64,000 bases of DNA from Cycloclasticus sp. GTDB taxonomy: Bacteria > Pseudomonadota > Gammaproteobacteria > Methylococcales > Cycloclasticaceae. Below, piece after piece: positions 26,549 through 36,820 of this stretch (position 1 is its first letter; each line of letters opens with the position of its first letter). The stretch lies in the NCBI GenBank assembly GCA_040743155.1, contig JBFLJU010000001.1, positions 1,857,144 through 1,921,143 of the forward strand. The letters are read 5' to 3'. The notes under the pieces are model-generated. The model did not search any database. It saw nothing but the letters and a program-made list of their open reading frames with translations, and was not told the DNA's origin. Position numbers and translations under genes: made by a program.

Positions 26549-29404
26549 TTAGCTATTTAAAATTATTTCATTCCATACTGAACTAACTAGCCTGACGTGA
26601 TCCTCGACTAAATCAGCATTCTTCATCATTGAACTTTCGGCTAACGAAGCATGATGGGTGGCTTCACGGAAAGCCTTGTAAGCATCATTCAACCCTTGCT
26701 GTTGCAAGCTCGATAAAAAGCCAACCTTTCCCAACTCTTGCAGCAAACGAATATTATCTGTGTACTTCAATAGTGCGTCGTGTCGACTAGCATTAGCCAA
26801 TACACCGAATTGTACAATAAACTCAATATCGACAATACCTCCAACACCATGTTTTAAATCAAAACAGCCTTCCTTGGCTTTTAATAACGATGCACGCATT
26901 TTTTCTCGCATCTCAATCACATCATTTCGCAAGACATCCGTATCGCGGGGATTCGCTAATACTTGGTCACGAATTAACTTAAACCGCGCCGCGACCTCAG
27001 CACTCCCAGCAACAAACCGCGCACGGATTAAGGCTTGATGCTCCCACGTCCAGGCGTTATTTTTTTGATAACGCTCAAAGGCAGATTCGCCCGTAACAAG
27101 TAAACCAGATTGACCATTAGGCCGTAAGCGTAAATCGACTTCATAGAGCTCGCCAGAAAATGTACGAGTGGCCATAAACGTAATAATTTTTCGGCCTAAA
27201 CGCATATAAAACTCACTTAAAGACGTTGGCCTATCACCCACGGTTAGCTCATCGGTTGCTGCGTCTTTATGCAGAAATATGAGGTCTAGATCCGAGCCAA
27301 AACCCAACTCAATACCACCCATTTTTCCAAAACCAACCACCGCAAAACCACTCACCACATCTGCACTAGCATCAGCAGGCACCCCATACCGCGCACAAAC
27401 CGATTGCCAGCTCAACGCCAGCACTTTTTCAGTCATCACTTCCGCAATATCAGTCAATTTATCGCTCACCACCATCACCGGAAGAACGCCCGTTAAATCT
27501 GAGGCCGCTATACGTAACACATTGACCTGTTTAAAAAGCCGCAGTGCCTCCATTTGGCCTTCTATATCATCAACCTCTATCGAAGATAGAATGGCATTTA
27601 AATCTGCTTGTAGCTCTACTTTTGACGGCGGATAAAATAAACTTTGAGGGTCAATCAGTTCGTCCAATAAAATAGGCCAGCGCGTTACTTGAGTCACAAT
27701 CCAAGGGCTTAAGATGGCCAGTTGAGTCAACTGCTTAAAAACCGCAGGGTTCTCAACCAGCAAAACCAAATAAACCACCCGATTACAAATTTTCTCCAGC
27801 ATCTTTAAAAAAGCGGACAATGTTCTTTCGTGTGACTCATCAATTAACAAGGCGTCCACCAACTTGGGCAAAAGCTTGCTCATATACTGCCGGCCTTTTT
27901 CTTGTAATTGTCGAACTGGGTAACTTTGGCAAAAATGAAGAATATCTCGCGTCACCTCATCACTAACGATCACACCCTTCAATTTAAAGAAGGCATCTAG
28001 AGCGTCCGTATCAAGCTCTAACCAGTCAACACCGTCATCCAACTCATTTGGTGACACAAAATCCACTAGGCTTTCAAAATGTTGGTGCACGCGTTGCATC
28101 GTTTGATGCGTTTTTTCAAATAGTTTTTCCCAGCAGTCAAACTCCATCGACAAGGCCAAGCGCGCTCGATTTATCTCATCTTTTGGCAAGTCGTGCGTTT
28201 GTTTATCATCTATTTCTTGAATATGATTTTCTAAGCGGCGTAAGTAGCGATAATCGTCGGTCAACTGCTGTGCCGCTAACCTTGGTATTTGACCTTTTTC
28301 AGCCAATAGCTCCAATACTTTTAAAATACCCCGCTCTTGAAGTGACTTATCACGCCCTCCTCGAATAAGTTGGAAAGCTTGGCCTATAAACTCAATTTCT
28401 CGAATCCCTCCTGGGCCCAATTTAACGTTATGCTTGACACCTTTTTGCTGTAACTGCGATTCAATTTGTCGCTTCATAACACGAATCGAGTCAAACACCC
28501 CATAGTCCAAATAGCGACGAAAAACGAATGACTTAATCATCGACTGAAGCTCTGCTTTATCGTTTTCACACCCGGTAATTACGCGCGCCTTAACCATCGC
28601 GTAGCGTTCCCATTCACGCGCATGGCTTTGGTAATAAATTTCCATCGCATCGCTGTTTAACACCAAGGCACCACTATCGCCAAATGGTCGCAATCGTGTG
28701 TCCACACGAAACACAAAACCATCCACTGTTTGCTGGTCCAATAGCTTTACAATAAGACGGCACATTCGCGTAAAAAATTCTTCGTTACTAATCGCGCGTG
28801 AACCATCTGTTTCGCCTGCCGCTGGGTAGCAAAATATAAGATCAATATCCGACGAAAAATTAAGCTCATTCGCGCCTAATTTACCCATGCCGATAACCAT
28901 TAATTGTTGCTGTTTACCCAGCTCGTCACGAGGTATGCCAAAGCGCCCACTATAGAGTTGATACGACCAAGCAACAGCACATTGAATCAAGACATCGGCC
29001 AACGCTGAAAGTTGATGCAAGATGCTCTCAAGTTCTTCGCCTGATATATCTTGCCAAGCAATTTCTGCCATTGTTTGATTGCGATAGCGCCTTAATATTC
29101 GCATCACAGTAGCTTCTTCAGCCGTCGCCACCACCTCAGCCATCAACCCAACCAGTGCTGCTTGGTTAAACTCACTAATGTCACCCGTTAGACCCTTCAT
29201 AGCAACCTCAGGGAACCTTTTCATCTGAGATTGCACAAAACGACTACAAGCAAGAACGCGAGCCAATTGCTCTATCCGATAGTGACCCACATTGAGTGGG
29301 ATATCCTCAAGCTGTAAAGGCAATTCACACAAAACAGCCCCGACCTCTTCGTGAAACTCTGTTGGGATCGTCTGAAGTAATTTATTTTTATTTATCTCAT
29401 GCAT
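26549..29404 (-). CDS. glnE: Glutamine synthetase adenylyltransferase/deadenylase
   Basis: A 951-residue bifunctional enzyme that adds and removes AMP on glutamine synthetase in response to PII. Both nucleotidyltransferase domains are present: the N-terminal deadenylase domain with GANELNFSSDIDLIFCYPAA and the C-terminal adenylylase domain with GGIELGFGSDLDLIFLHKD. Each is followed by its helical GlnD_UR-type region, marked by KLGPGGIREIEFIGQAFQLI and KHGVGGIVDIEFIVQFGVLA. Length is within the normal range and no damage is seen. The promoter region is shared with the divergent GGDEF-EAL gene. Confidence 0.97.
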   Translation of the reverse strand: MHEINKNKLLQTIPTEFHEEVGAVLCELPLQLEDIPLNVGHYRIEQLARVLACSRFVQSQMKRFPEVAMKGLTGDISEFNQAALVGLMAEVVATAEEATVMRILRRYRNQTMAEIAWQDISGEELESILHQLSALADVLIQCAVAWSYQLYSGRFGIPRDELGKQQQLMVIGMGKLGANELNFSSDIDLIFCYPAAGETDGSRAISNEEFFTRMCRLIVKLLDQQTVDGFVFRVDTRLRPFGDSGALVLNSDAMEIYYQSHAREWERYAMVKARVITGCENDKAELQSMIKSFVFRRYLDYGVFDSIRVMKRQIESQLQQKGVKHNVKLGPGGIREIEFIGQAFQLIRGGRDKSLQERGILKVLELLAEKGQIPRLAAQQLTDDYRYLRRLENHIQEIDDKQTHDLPKDEINRARLALSMEFDCWEKLFEKTHQTMQRVHQHFESLVDFVSPNELDDGVDWLELDTDALDAFFKLKGVIVSDEVTRDILHFCQSYPVRQLQEKGRQYMSKLLPKLVDALLIDESHERTLSAFLKMLEKICNRVVYLVLLVENPAVFKQLTQLAILSPWIVTQVTRWPILLDELIDPQSLFYPPSKVELQADLNAILSSIEVDDIEGQMEALRLFKQVNVLRIAASDLTGVLPVMVVSDKLTDIAEVMTEKVLALSWQSVCARYGVPADASADVVSGFAVVGFGKMGGIELGFGSDLDLIFLHKDAATDELTVGDRPTSLSEFYMRLGRKIITFMATRTFSGELYEVDLRLRPNGQSGLLVTGESAFERYQKNNAWTWEHQALIRARFVAGSAEVAARFKLIRDQVLANPRDTDVLRNDVIEMREKMRASLLKAKEGCFDLKHGVGGIVDIEFIVQFGVLANASRHDALLKYTDNIRLLQELGKVGFLSSLQQQGLNDAYKAFREATHHASLAESSMMKNADLVEDHVRLVSSVWNEIILNS

Positions 29405-29519
29405 AACAACATCTTAAACATAATCTGCGGTAAATCTAACTAAATTCCTCAAATCAAAACGCAGCTATAAACCGTGATATACTCGAGTCACAACAATAAT
29501 TAGCACGAGGCAGTTTAGT

Positions 29520-29627
29520 ATGCATACTAAAACGAACTCGAGCACAATCAAGGACTCGATAGGTGCTGTTCGAGGATTGACCAACAAATTCAGCAAGAAA
29601 GTCTTGCCCTCCCCCTCGCGTGGCTGA
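29520..29627 (+). pseudogene. 35-codon ORF in front of the GGDEF-EAL gene, possible displaced N-terminus
   Basis: ATG at 29520 has a plausible GAGG ribosome site and opens a basic 35-residue peptide (MHTKTNSSTIKDSIGAVRG at its start) ending at TGA 29625-29627. It overlaps the GTG proposed as start of the next gene by 8 bases in another frame. Removing one C from the CCCCC run at 29611-29615 would join the two frames into a single protein. It may therefore be the true N-terminus split by a frame break, or a separate upstream ORF. Confidence 0.45.
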
Positions 29628-31494
29628 CGACTCAAACAAGCGTCTCCAAGAGGTCATTAACAAGCAAAATAAAACCATTGCTTCTCTATCTAAGCGCGTT
29701 GAAATACTTGCAAACGCCGATAGCGTTAATACACTTAAGGAGCAATTAGGCGCCAAATCTGTTGCGCTCGAAAAAGCCAACTTAGCGGCCGAGAAAACCA
29801 GTGTCGAACTGGAAAATGATAAAAGCTTCATGCGCTCCACCATGAATTCCTTGAGCACCGGCATCATTACCACCGACTTAAGCGGTTCAATTTTTTACGT
29901 TAACCCCGCTGGACGTAAAATACTAAATTTAAAAAAGGGGGCAAGCCGCCATAAAACCATCAATGAAATATTTAGAATAGAAACCAATGAGTCGATATTG
30001 ATTGACCTTATACCAACTCAAAAAAATTTAGCCCCCCTTAGAAACCAGCTCGCCTTTTTCTCCAACGACCGCGGCCTTAAATGTACGTTTGAATGGAGCC
30101 GCTCCTTCATCATTAATAAAGCAGAAGAGCCGATCGGGTTGGTTTTTTTCTTTGACGATATTACTCACGCACACAATTTAAAACAGCAACTCAAACACCA
30201 AGCTACTCACGACGGCCTTACCGGTCTATATAACCGTATAGAGTTTGATCGACGACTCACCAACCTCATCGGCTCATCACACAATCAAAACGCAACGCAT
30301 GCGCTTATCTACATCGACTTAGACCAATTCAAAATTGTCAACGATGCTTGCGGGCACCAAGCGGGAGATGAATTGTTGAGACAACTATCTTCCATTATGT
30401 CAAGGCAAGTGCGTGGCCGTGACACGCTGGCAAGAATCGGGGGTGATGAATTTGCGGTCCTGCTGGAACATTGCCCACAAAAAGTCAGCCTAAAGATCGC
30501 CCAAACCTTATTACGCACCATCCAAGATTTCCGCTTTACTTGGCAAGAAAAAGCCTTTGATGTTGGTGCAAGCTTGGGCGTTTTATACTTCTCATTATCC
30601 GGCATTACTTCCCATAACCCTCTTAGCCTCGCTGATGTCGCCTGCTATAAAGCAAAAGAGCTTGGGCGCAATCGCATACACGAAGTGAGCTTCTTCGCCA
30701 ACAAGACGGTCAATAATGAGCCACTTGATGAAAAGGAATGGGTGGTTGAAATTAATAATGCCATCACTGAAAAGCGTCTCGTTTTGTACCAACAAACCAT
30801 CGCACCCATCGACCTAACATCTTCAGAGAAGGCCAATTATGAAATTTTAATCCGTATCCTCGATACCAACGGCAACCTTATCCCGCCGGGTGCATTTTTA
30901 CCGGCTGCTGAGCGCTTCAACATTATCAACTCAATTGACCGTTACGTTATTAGGACAACATTCCACTGGCTTGCAGAGCACCCCGATATCCTTGCTGCTA
31001 CCAAACAATGCTCTATTAATTTGTCTGGGCCCTCGCTGTCCGACCCAGGTTTACCTAATTTTGTCAGCTATTGCTTTGAGCAATACAACATTCCTTTTGA
31101 AAAGATCTGTTTTGAAATCACTGAGACATCGGTCATTCAACACCTTAATATTGCTAAGAAGTTCATGATGGAATTACAAGATCAAGGCTGCATCTTCGCA
31201 CTAGATGATTTTGGAACAGGCATGTCATCTTTCTCGTACCTTAAACAACTGCCCGTTAATAAGCTCAAAATTGACGGAACATTTGTCCGCGACATAGCAA
31301 AAGACCCTATTGATTTAGCCATGACCCGTTCGATTAATGATATTGGCCACGTTATGGGCATGCAAACCATCGCTGAATTTGTTGAAGGGCCTGAAATACT
31401 TCAACTACTTAAAGAAATTGGCGTTGATTATGTTCAAGGCTATTACATTGCAAAACCAGAACCCATTGAGTCCCTTATTAAACACCTACAATAA
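29620..31494 (+). CDS. PAS-GGDEF-EAL cyclic-di-GMP signalling protein
   Basis: A 624-residue cytoplasmic protein. Residues about 1-65 are a coiled coil, about 70-185 a PAS domain (MNSLSTGIITTDLSGSIFYV), about 190-355 a GGDEF domain with the intact site ARIGGDEFAVLLEHC, and about 365-620 an EAL domain. The EAL motif itself reads YEILIRI, but the other metal and catalytic residues look present: ETSVIQ, FALDDFGTGMSSFSYLKQLP, KLKIDGTFV, AEFVEGPEI and DYVQGYYIAKPEP. Both synthase and phosphodiesterase activity are possible. The earliest start in this frame is GTG 29620, which has no ribosome site; see the preceding ORF for a likely frame break. Confidence 0.9.
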   Translation: MADDSNKRLQEVINKQNKTIASLSKRVEILANADSVNTLKEQLGAKSVALEKANLAAEKTSVELENDKSFMRSTMNSLSTGIITTDLSGSIFYVNPAGRKILNLKKGASRHKTINEIFRIETNESILIDLIPTQKNLAPLRNQLAFFSNDRGLKCTFEWSRSFIINKAEEPIGLVFFFDDITHAHNLKQQLKHQATHDGLTGLYNRIEFDRRLTNLIGSSHNQNATHALIYIDLDQFKIVNDACGHQAGDELLRQLSSIMSRQVRGRDTLARIGGDEFAVLLEHCPQKVSLKIAQTLLRTIQDFRFTWQEKAFDVGASLGVLYFSLSGITSHNPLSLADVACYKAKELGRNRIHEVSFFANKTVNNEPLDEKEWVVEINNAITEKRLVLYQQTIAPIDLTSSEKANYEILIRILDTNGNLIPPGAFLPAAERFNIINSIDRYVIRTTFHWLAEHPDILAATKQCSINLSGPSLSDPGLPNFVSYCFEQYNIPFEKICFEITETSVIQHLNIAKKFMMELQDQGCIFALDDFGTGMSSFSYLKQLPVNKLKIDGTFVRDIAKDPIDLAMTRSINDIGHVMGMQTIAEFVEGPEILQLLKEIGVDYVQGYYIAKPEPIESLIKHLQ

Positions 31495-31496
31495 AA

Positions 31497-33929
31497 CTAT
31501 AACTTCGCACGCCTTAAACGCAAGGCATTACCAATAACCGACACCGAGCTTAAGCTCATCGCCGCCGCCGCCAACATGGGTGATAGCAACACGCCCAGCA
31601 ATGGGTACAACACACCCGCCGCTACCGGCACACCCAAACTATTATAAAGAAAGGCAAATACTAAGTTTTGGCGAATATTTCGCATCGTTGCGGCACTGAG
31701 TTTTTGCGCTCTAACAATACCTTGTAAATCACCTTTTACCAGCACGACGCCGGTACTTTCAATCGCAATATCAGAACCATTACCCATAGCAATACCAACA
31801 TTTGCCTGCGCCAAAGCCGGTGCGTCGTTTACCCCATCACCCGCCATTGCAACAATATTTCCTGCTGCTTGCAGTTCTTTAACAAACTCTGCTTTTTCTG
31901 CTGGCAACACACCCGCCCTGTATTCATCAATACCCAGTTGGGTCGCGACTTGTTCCGCCGCACCTTGTTGATCGCCGGTCAACATCACCACTTTAATCCC
32001 ACTTTTATGTAGGCGATGAATCGCATCAGGTGTCGATGCCTTAATTTCATCTTTTAGCAAGAAAACACAGGATGCTTGACCGTCAACCGCCATATAAAGC
32101 GCTGTTTCACCGCCTGATTCAGGTGCCTTTTGGCGTGCTTTTAAGCGAGCAATATCAACCTTCTTTTCTTCTAAAAAGCGTAAGTTACCTAACAATATTG
32201 TTTGCTGCTTCACTACACCCACCACACCTTTACCTGGTGTAGCTGAAAAATCACTCACTTCGAATAATGTTTTTCCTTCTGCTGCACGAACCACCGCTTC
32301 TGCCAACGGGTGTTCGCTTACTTTTTCCAAACTGGCTGCTAACACTAATGCATCTTCTTTGCTGAAATTACCAAACGTTTCAACGTTCACCACGCTGGGC
32401 TTACCCTCTGTTAACGTGCCCGTTTTATCAACCACCAGAACATCAACTTTTTCCATTGTTTCCAACACGGCCGCATCTTTAATCAACACACCCATGCTTG
32501 CGCCACGCCCCATTCCAACCATAATCGACATCGGTGTCGCCAAACCTAACGCACACGGGCAGGCAATAATCAGCACCGCCACCGCATTAACAACCGCCAA
32601 GCCTAGCGCGTGTTCGGCCGCCAAGAAATACCAGGCAAAGAAAGTGACAATAGAAATAGCCACGACTATTGGCACAAACCAAGACGCCACCACATCCGCT
32701 ACGCGTTGAATCGGCGCACGACTGCGTTGCGCTTCACTAACCATTTGAATAATTTGCGACAGCAGTGTTTCGCCACCGACCTTTTGCGCTTTAAATATAA
32801 ACGTGCCGCTACCATTAACCGTACCGCCAACGACTGTATCACCTGTCAGTTTTTCAGCAGGAATCGGTTCACCGGTTACCATCGACTCATCGATTGAGCT
32901 ACTGCCTTCAATCAATATGCCATCCACCGGTACTTTTTCACCCGGTCGCACACGCAGCAAATCCCCAACAGCTACGTCCTCAAGCGGAACATCTTCCTCA
33001 TCACCCTGTGCATTAACCCGTCGCGCGGTATTAGGCGACAAACCCAACAATAAATGAATCGCCTTATTCGTTTGCCCTCGTGCTTTTAACTCCAACACTT
33101 GTCCAAGTAAAACTAAGGTAATGATCACCGCTGCCGCTTCAAAATACACCGCTACAACAGCGTGTTCATTTAACATCGTTTCGGGAAATAAGCTAGGTGC
33201 AAACACGGCAACTAAACTGTAGAACCACGCGACCGTGACGCCCAAACCAATCAGCGTAAACATGTTCAAATTCCAGCTTTTAACCGATTGCACCGCACGT
33301 TCAAAAAATGGCCAACCTGCCCACAATACAACCGGTGCTGCCAACAAGAGCTGGATCCACTGCAAGGTTTTGGCTGAAGCAAACTGTAACAAGCTATCAC
33401 CAACAACCATCTCCGACATGGCGACAATAAATAATGGCAGCGTAAAGACAAGGCTGATTTTAAAACGCCGACTCATGTCATCTAATTCTGGATTTTCATC
33501 TTCCAAAACAACCGTTCGTGCTTCTAAAGCCATACCGCAAATTGAGCACAGTCCGGGGGATTCTTCAACCACCTCAGCATGCATCGGACAGATGTAGTCC
33601 GTGTGTGTAGAAGGGGCTACAAAGGCTTCTGGCTCCAATGCCATGCCGCACTTGGAGCAAATGTCCGGCCCATCACTTTCGATACCCGGGCACATAGGAC
33701 AAATATATTTAGCACCGGGGATAAGGTCTGGTTCTGGGCGTGGTTTATCCGATAAATAGATTTCAGGATCTTTACTAAATTTCGTCAAACAGCCATCACA
33801 ACAAAAGCCATACCACTGATCGTTGTATTGCGCGTGGTGCTTAGCATCTTTGGTAACACTCATCCCACAGACTGGGTCTTTATAAGCGGCGTCGCTTGCC
33901 AGCTTAGCCCCATGACAACAATCGCTCAC
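31497..33929 (-). CDS. Copper-type P1B ATPase with YHS and metal-binding zinc-ribbon-like N-terminus
   Basis: An 810-residue heavy-metal-exporting P-type ATPase starting at GTG 33929. The N-terminus has Cys/His-rich DCCHG, a YHS domain ([20 protein letters not shown] then [10 protein letters not shown]), and two short repeats of the YICPMCP...[10 protein letters not shown] type (about residues 73-100 and 112-138). No classic GMTCxxC HMA domain is seen. The membrane ATPase core has the [12 protein letters not shown] ion site, [11 protein letters not shown] phosphorylation site, [11 protein letters not shown] and [20 protein letters not shown]. These features point to Cu(I) export (CopA/CopB-like, P1B-1). 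Its 3' end lies 2 bases past the GGDEF-EAL stop. Confidence 0.93.
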   Translation of the reverse strand: MSDCCHGAKLASDAAYKDPVCGMSVTKDAKHHAQYNDQWYGFCCDGCLTKFSKDPEIYLSDKPRPEPDLIPGAKYICPMCPGIESDGPDICSKCGMALEPEAFVAPSTHTDYICPMHAEVVEESPGLCSICGMALEARTVVLEDENPELDDMSRRFKISLVFTLPLFIVAMSEMVVGDSLLQFASAKTLQWIQLLLAAPVVLWAGWPFFERAVQSVKSWNLNMFTLIGLGVTVAWFYSLVAVFAPSLFPETMLNEHAVVAVYFEAAAVIITLVLLGQVLELKARGQTNKAIHLLLGLSPNTARRVNAQGDEEDVPLEDVAVGDLLRVRPGEKVPVDGILIEGSSSIDESMVTGEPIPAEKLTGDTVVGGTVNGSGTFIFKAQKVGGETLLSQIIQMVSEAQRSRAPIQRVADVVASWFVPIVVAISIVTFFAWYFLAAEHALGLAVVNAVAVLIIACPCALGLATPMSIMVGMGRGASMGVLIKDAAVLETMEKVDVLVVDKTGTLTEGKPSVVNVETFGNFSKEDALVLAASLEKVSEHPLAEAVVRAAEGKTLFEVSDFSATPGKGVVGVVKQQTILLGNLRFLEEKKVDIARLKARQKAPESGGETALYMAVDGQASCVFLLKDEIKASTPDAIHRLHKSGIKVVMLTGDQQGAAEQVATQLGIDEYRAGVLPAEKAEFVKELQAAGNIVAMAGDGVNDAPALAQANVGIAMGNGSDIAIESTGVVLVKGDLQGIVRAQKLSAATMRNIRQNLVFAFLYNSLGVPVAAGVLYPLLGVLLSPMLAAAAMSLSSVSVIGNALRLRRAKL

Positions 33930-33967
33930 ACTCTTCGCCTCTTAAAAATCTATTATTGGTCGGTCAA

Positions 33968-34384
33968 TTATACCGTAGCTTCTAGTGCTAACGCTTTTTT
34001 CCAAACCCAAACGCCCGTCACAATGATGATGACATGAATAACAAGCGTAATCATCGCGATGACCAGTTCCTCATGACCCATCGCACTGTATATATCCCAA
34101 ATACCAAATATTGTTTCCGTTATCAGCACCACCGGGATTAGCGCTGGGTAATAGCGCATAGGGTTTTTAGCTCCTACGATCAGAACCACGCCTATAGCAA
34201 ACAAGCCAAGGCCAACAATCAGCCATGCATCTAACAATAATTGAAACACAGTATCATCTTGATAAAGATTAACGCCCGGATACATACCCTGCATCTGAGG
34301 AGCCCAAATAGATGGCCACAATAAAACTAAATTCAATATGTAAAAAACACCGACACAAACCATCCATCTCTTTAACCCTTGCAT
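33968..34384 (-). CDS. Small four-helix membrane protein, possibly BphX-like
   Basis: A 138-residue protein with four likely transmembrane helices (near residues 7-24, 50-70, 80-98 and 108-128). A loop with MYPGVNLYQDD follows the first helix. A strong AAGGAG ribosome site precedes ATG 34384. It lies 38 bases upstream of the copper ATPase gene on the same strand and could be co-transcribed. The layout recalls the BphX-like family found in biphenyl operons, and a BphK-like glutathione transferase gene is divergent on the other side. That assignment is tentative and its function is unknown. Confidence 0.6.
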   Translation of the reverse strand: MQGLKRWMVCVGVFYILNLVLLWPSIWAPQMQGMYPGVNLYQDDTVFQLLLDAWLIVGLGLFAIGVVLIVGAKNPMRYYPALIPVVLITETIFGIWDIYSAMGHEELVIAMITLVIHVIIIVTGVWVWKKALALEATV

Positions 34385-34429
34385 ACTAACTCCTTCTATA
34401 AATATTTGAATAAAACCCCGTAAAGGTAC

Positions 34430-34459
34430 TTACATAAAAAACAAACTTGATTATATAAT
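34430..34459 (+). promoter_or_regulatory. Possible promoter for the glutathione transferase gene
   Basis: TTACAT at 34430-34435 and a perfect TATAAT at 34454-34459 are 18 bases apart. The start would lie about 80 bases before the gene. Only the -10 element is strong, and the region is very AT-rich, so chance matches are likely. Confidence 0.35.
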
Positions 34460-34548
34460 AATTTGCTAATTGATTGCAGTTGCTACCGCTAATCAACTTT
34501 TTACTGTTCAACAAATATTTTTAATTTACAACCTAAGGAATTATCTTC

Positions 34549-35154
34549 ATGAAATTATATTATTCTCCAGCTTCGTGCTCTTTATCACCACATATTGTCG
34601 TTTGCGAAACATCTCTACCTGTCGAGTTAGTTAAAGTAGATTTACAATCACATACACTTGAAAATGGCGACGACTACCTAGACATTAACCCGTATGGTTA
34701 CGTACCAGCACTTGAGCTTGATAACGGTGAGTTTTTGTACGAAGGCCCTGCGATTATTCAGTATTTAGCTGAATTAGCGCCTGAAAAGAACCTACTACCT
34801 GCGGCGGCTACATTTGAGCGCGCCAAAGTGCAGCAGTGGTTAAACTTCCTATCAGCTGAACTACACAAGACTCTAGGCCCGCTTTTCAACCCAGCAATAC
34901 CGGATGAAGTAAAAGGCACCTTTATTGAAGGTTACAGCAACCGTTTAGACCAATTAACAAAGATACTCGGCGATAACGATTACCTACTGGGTGACGAATA
35001 CTCATTAGCCGATGTTTATTTATTTGTTATTTTAAGTTGGCACCCATTCTTTGACTTTGACGCATCACCTTGGCCAACATTGAAAGCTTTCCAAGATCGT
35101 ATTGGTGCTCGTCCAGCTGTCCAGCAAGCATTAAAAGAAGAAGGTTTAGCTTAA
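34549..35154 (+). CDS. Beta-class glutathione S-transferase (BphK-like)
   Basis: A 201-residue cytoplasmic transferase. MKLYYSPASCSLSPHIVV carries the beta-class cysteine at residue 10. YLDINPYGYVPALEL holds the cis-Pro, EGPAIIQYLAEL the glutathione-binding turn, and LGDEYSLADVYLFVIL the N-capping box of the C-terminal domain. Along its length it resembles BphK from biphenyl pathways, including LQQWLNFISSELHK-type wording (here VQQWLNFLSAELHKTLGPLF). BphK can dehalogenate or detoxify electrophilic ring-cleavage products. It is followed by a terminator and then converging aromatic genes, which fits this role. Confidence 0.9.
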   Translation: MKLYYSPASCSLSPHIVVCETSLPVELVKVDLQSHTLENGDDYLDINPYGYVPALELDNGEFLYEGPAIIQYLAELAPEKNLLPAAATFERAKVQQWLNFLSAELHKTLGPLFNPAIPDEVKGTFIEGYSNRLDQLTKILGDNDYLLGDEYSLADVYLFVILSWHPFFDFDASPWPTLKAFQDRIGARPAVQQALKEEGLA

Positions 35155-35164
35155 ACCTAATACA

Positions 35165-35202
35165 AAAAAACCGAGATAGCCGTTGAGCTGTCTCGGTTTT
35201 TT
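35165..35202. terminator. Bidirectional intrinsic terminator
   Basis: A 12-bp stem, AAAAAACCGAGA / TCTCGGTTTTTT, closes over a short inner AGC/GCT stem, with T tracts on both strands. It separates the glutathione transferase gene from the oppositely directed aldehyde dehydrogenase gene. Confidence 0.9.
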
Positions 35203-35223
35203 ATTGCCTGATGCTAAACTCTA

Positions 35224-36684
35224 TTAAAGCTTAACGCAGATATTCCGCGTTTCAGTATAAAACTCCAGTGAATGGACACCACCTTCACGGCCGATACCTG
35301 ATTGTTTAGAACCGCCAAACGCCGTTCTTAAATCACGTAGAAACCAACTATTAACCCAAGTAATTCCAACATCAATTTTTGCCGCTACACGGTGCGCACG
35401 TGACAAATCTTGAGTCCATATTGTTGTAGAAAGACCATACTCTGTATTATTCGCTAGGCCGATCACCTGTTGTTCTTCATCAAACGGTGCAATATGACAG
35501 CACGGACCAAAAATTTCTTCCTTCATAACCGTTGCGCCCTCATCCAAACCAGTCCAAATAGTCGGCTCTACCCAAGCGCCATCTTTTAATTCGTCGGACA
35601 TGTTAGGAACACCCCCGCCGATAACAACTGTAGCACCCTCTTCCACGGCTTTTGCATAATACGATAGCACCTTAGATTGGTGCTCTTGACTGATCATCGG
35701 GCCATAATTACAACTCTCATCATCAGGTTTGCCGTGACGCACTTTTTCTACTTTTTGTTTAAGCGCTTCCACAAATTTGTCAAAAATAGGCCGTTCCACG
35801 TAGACCCGTTCCGTGCCTAAGCAGACTTGGCCAGAATTCAAAAAGGATGAGCGATAAATACCGTCAACTGCTTTATCAAAATCGCAATCAGCAAATACAA
35901 TACCCGCATTTTTACCGCCCAATTCGAACGATACATCTCGCATACCATCAGCCGCTGCTTTCATAATGGCGGTTCCTGTACAAGTTTCGCCGGTAAAGGT
36001 AATCGCATCGACTTCAGGGTGGTGCGTTAAAAACTCACCCGTAGAATCTGGCCCAAAACCATGCACAACATTAAATACACCCTTTGGCACGCCGACTGTA
36101 TTCATCACCTCGCCCAACAACGCCGTTGTTAACGGTGTTTCCTCAGACGGCTTGACCACCACCGTGTTACCACAAGCAAGTGCCGGTCCTACTTTCCACG
36201 TCATTAATAAAAAGGGCGCATTCCAAGGTGACACAACACCAATAACACCTTTCGGCACACGCACAGCATAGTTAAGTGCGCCTAGCCCATCCGGCGTGGT
36301 CGTTTGAAATGATTCGTTAGGTACATTTTTTATCACATCGGCAAAGATTTTGAAGTTCGCCGCGCCTCTAGGAATAAAGGCGTGCGTCATGATGCTTTTC
36401 GGCTGTCCCGTATCCGCCATTTCGGCCTCAACAAAATCATCAAACCGTCGTGTAATCTCATCCGCAACCGCGTATAAAATATCCACGCGTTGCTCCATAC
36501 TTAACAGGCCCCACTCACCAGTTAATGCCGCTCTTGCCGCTTTAACCGCACGATCTACATCAATCTTTCCCGCTTCAGAAACATTGGCAATAATCCGCCG
36601 ATCAACAGGTGACCTTTTTTCAAACTGCTTGCCATCAATAGCCGATACGAACTCACCATTTATAAAATGCTTAATTTGTTGCAT
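35224..36684 (-). CDS. 2-hydroxymuconic semialdehyde dehydrogenase-type aldehyde dehydrogenase
   Basis: A 486-residue NAD-dependent aldehyde dehydrogenase with the length and wording of XylG/DmpC enzymes, which oxidise 2-hydroxymuconic semialdehyde in meta-cleavage pathways. The N-terminus MQQIKHFINGEFV, the cofactor region GVISPWN-type (here GVVSPWNAPFLLMTWKVGPA), the general base in SFELGGKNAG, the nucleophile cysteine in SSFLNSGQVCLGTERVYVE, and EEIFGPCCHI are intact. A GAGGT ribosome site precedes ATG 36684. It lies downstream of a permease gene on the same strand and next to dioxygenase genes. The related carboxymethyl-hydroxymuconate semialdehyde enzyme (HpaE) is the main alternative. 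Confidence 0.85.
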   Translation of the reverse strand: MQQIKHFINGEFVSAIDGKQFEKRSPVDRRIIANVSEAGKIDVDRAVKAARAALTGEWGLLSMEQRVDILYAVADEITRRFDDFVEAEMADTGQPKSIMTHAFIPRGAANFKIFADVIKNVPNESFQTTTPDGLGALNYAVRVPKGVIGVVSPWNAPFLLMTWKVGPALACGNTVVVKPSEETPLTTALLGEVMNTVGVPKGVFNVVHGFGPDSTGEFLTHHPEVDAITFTGETCTGTAIMKAAADGMRDVSFELGGKNAGIVFADCDFDKAVDGIYRSSFLNSGQVCLGTERVYVERPIFDKFVEALKQKVEKVRHGKPDDESCNYGPMISQEHQSKVLSYYAKAVEEGATVVIGGGVPNMSDELKDGAWVEPTIWTGLDEGATVMKEEIFGPCCHIAPFDEEQQVIGLANNTEYGLSTTIWTQDLSRAHRVAAKIDVGITWVNSWFLRDLRTAFGGSKQSGIGREGGVHSLEFYTETRNICVKL

Positions 36685-36820
36685 GTATTACCTCTAAAAT
36701 TTATGTATTGCTTCATTAAAAAATTGTTTGCAGCGTCGTTGAAAACTATTTTGGCCTTGGCTCGCAGCAAATCTTCGGCGGCCAGTAAAGTAGAAGAGCC
36801 TCGCTTCCATTCTTATTTTC

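Noticed and set aside
32359-33057. Several long plus-strand frames opposite the copper ATPase gene
   Set aside because: All are antisense shadows of a clearly conserved gene and have Thr/Ser/Ala-rich compositions typical of such shadows.
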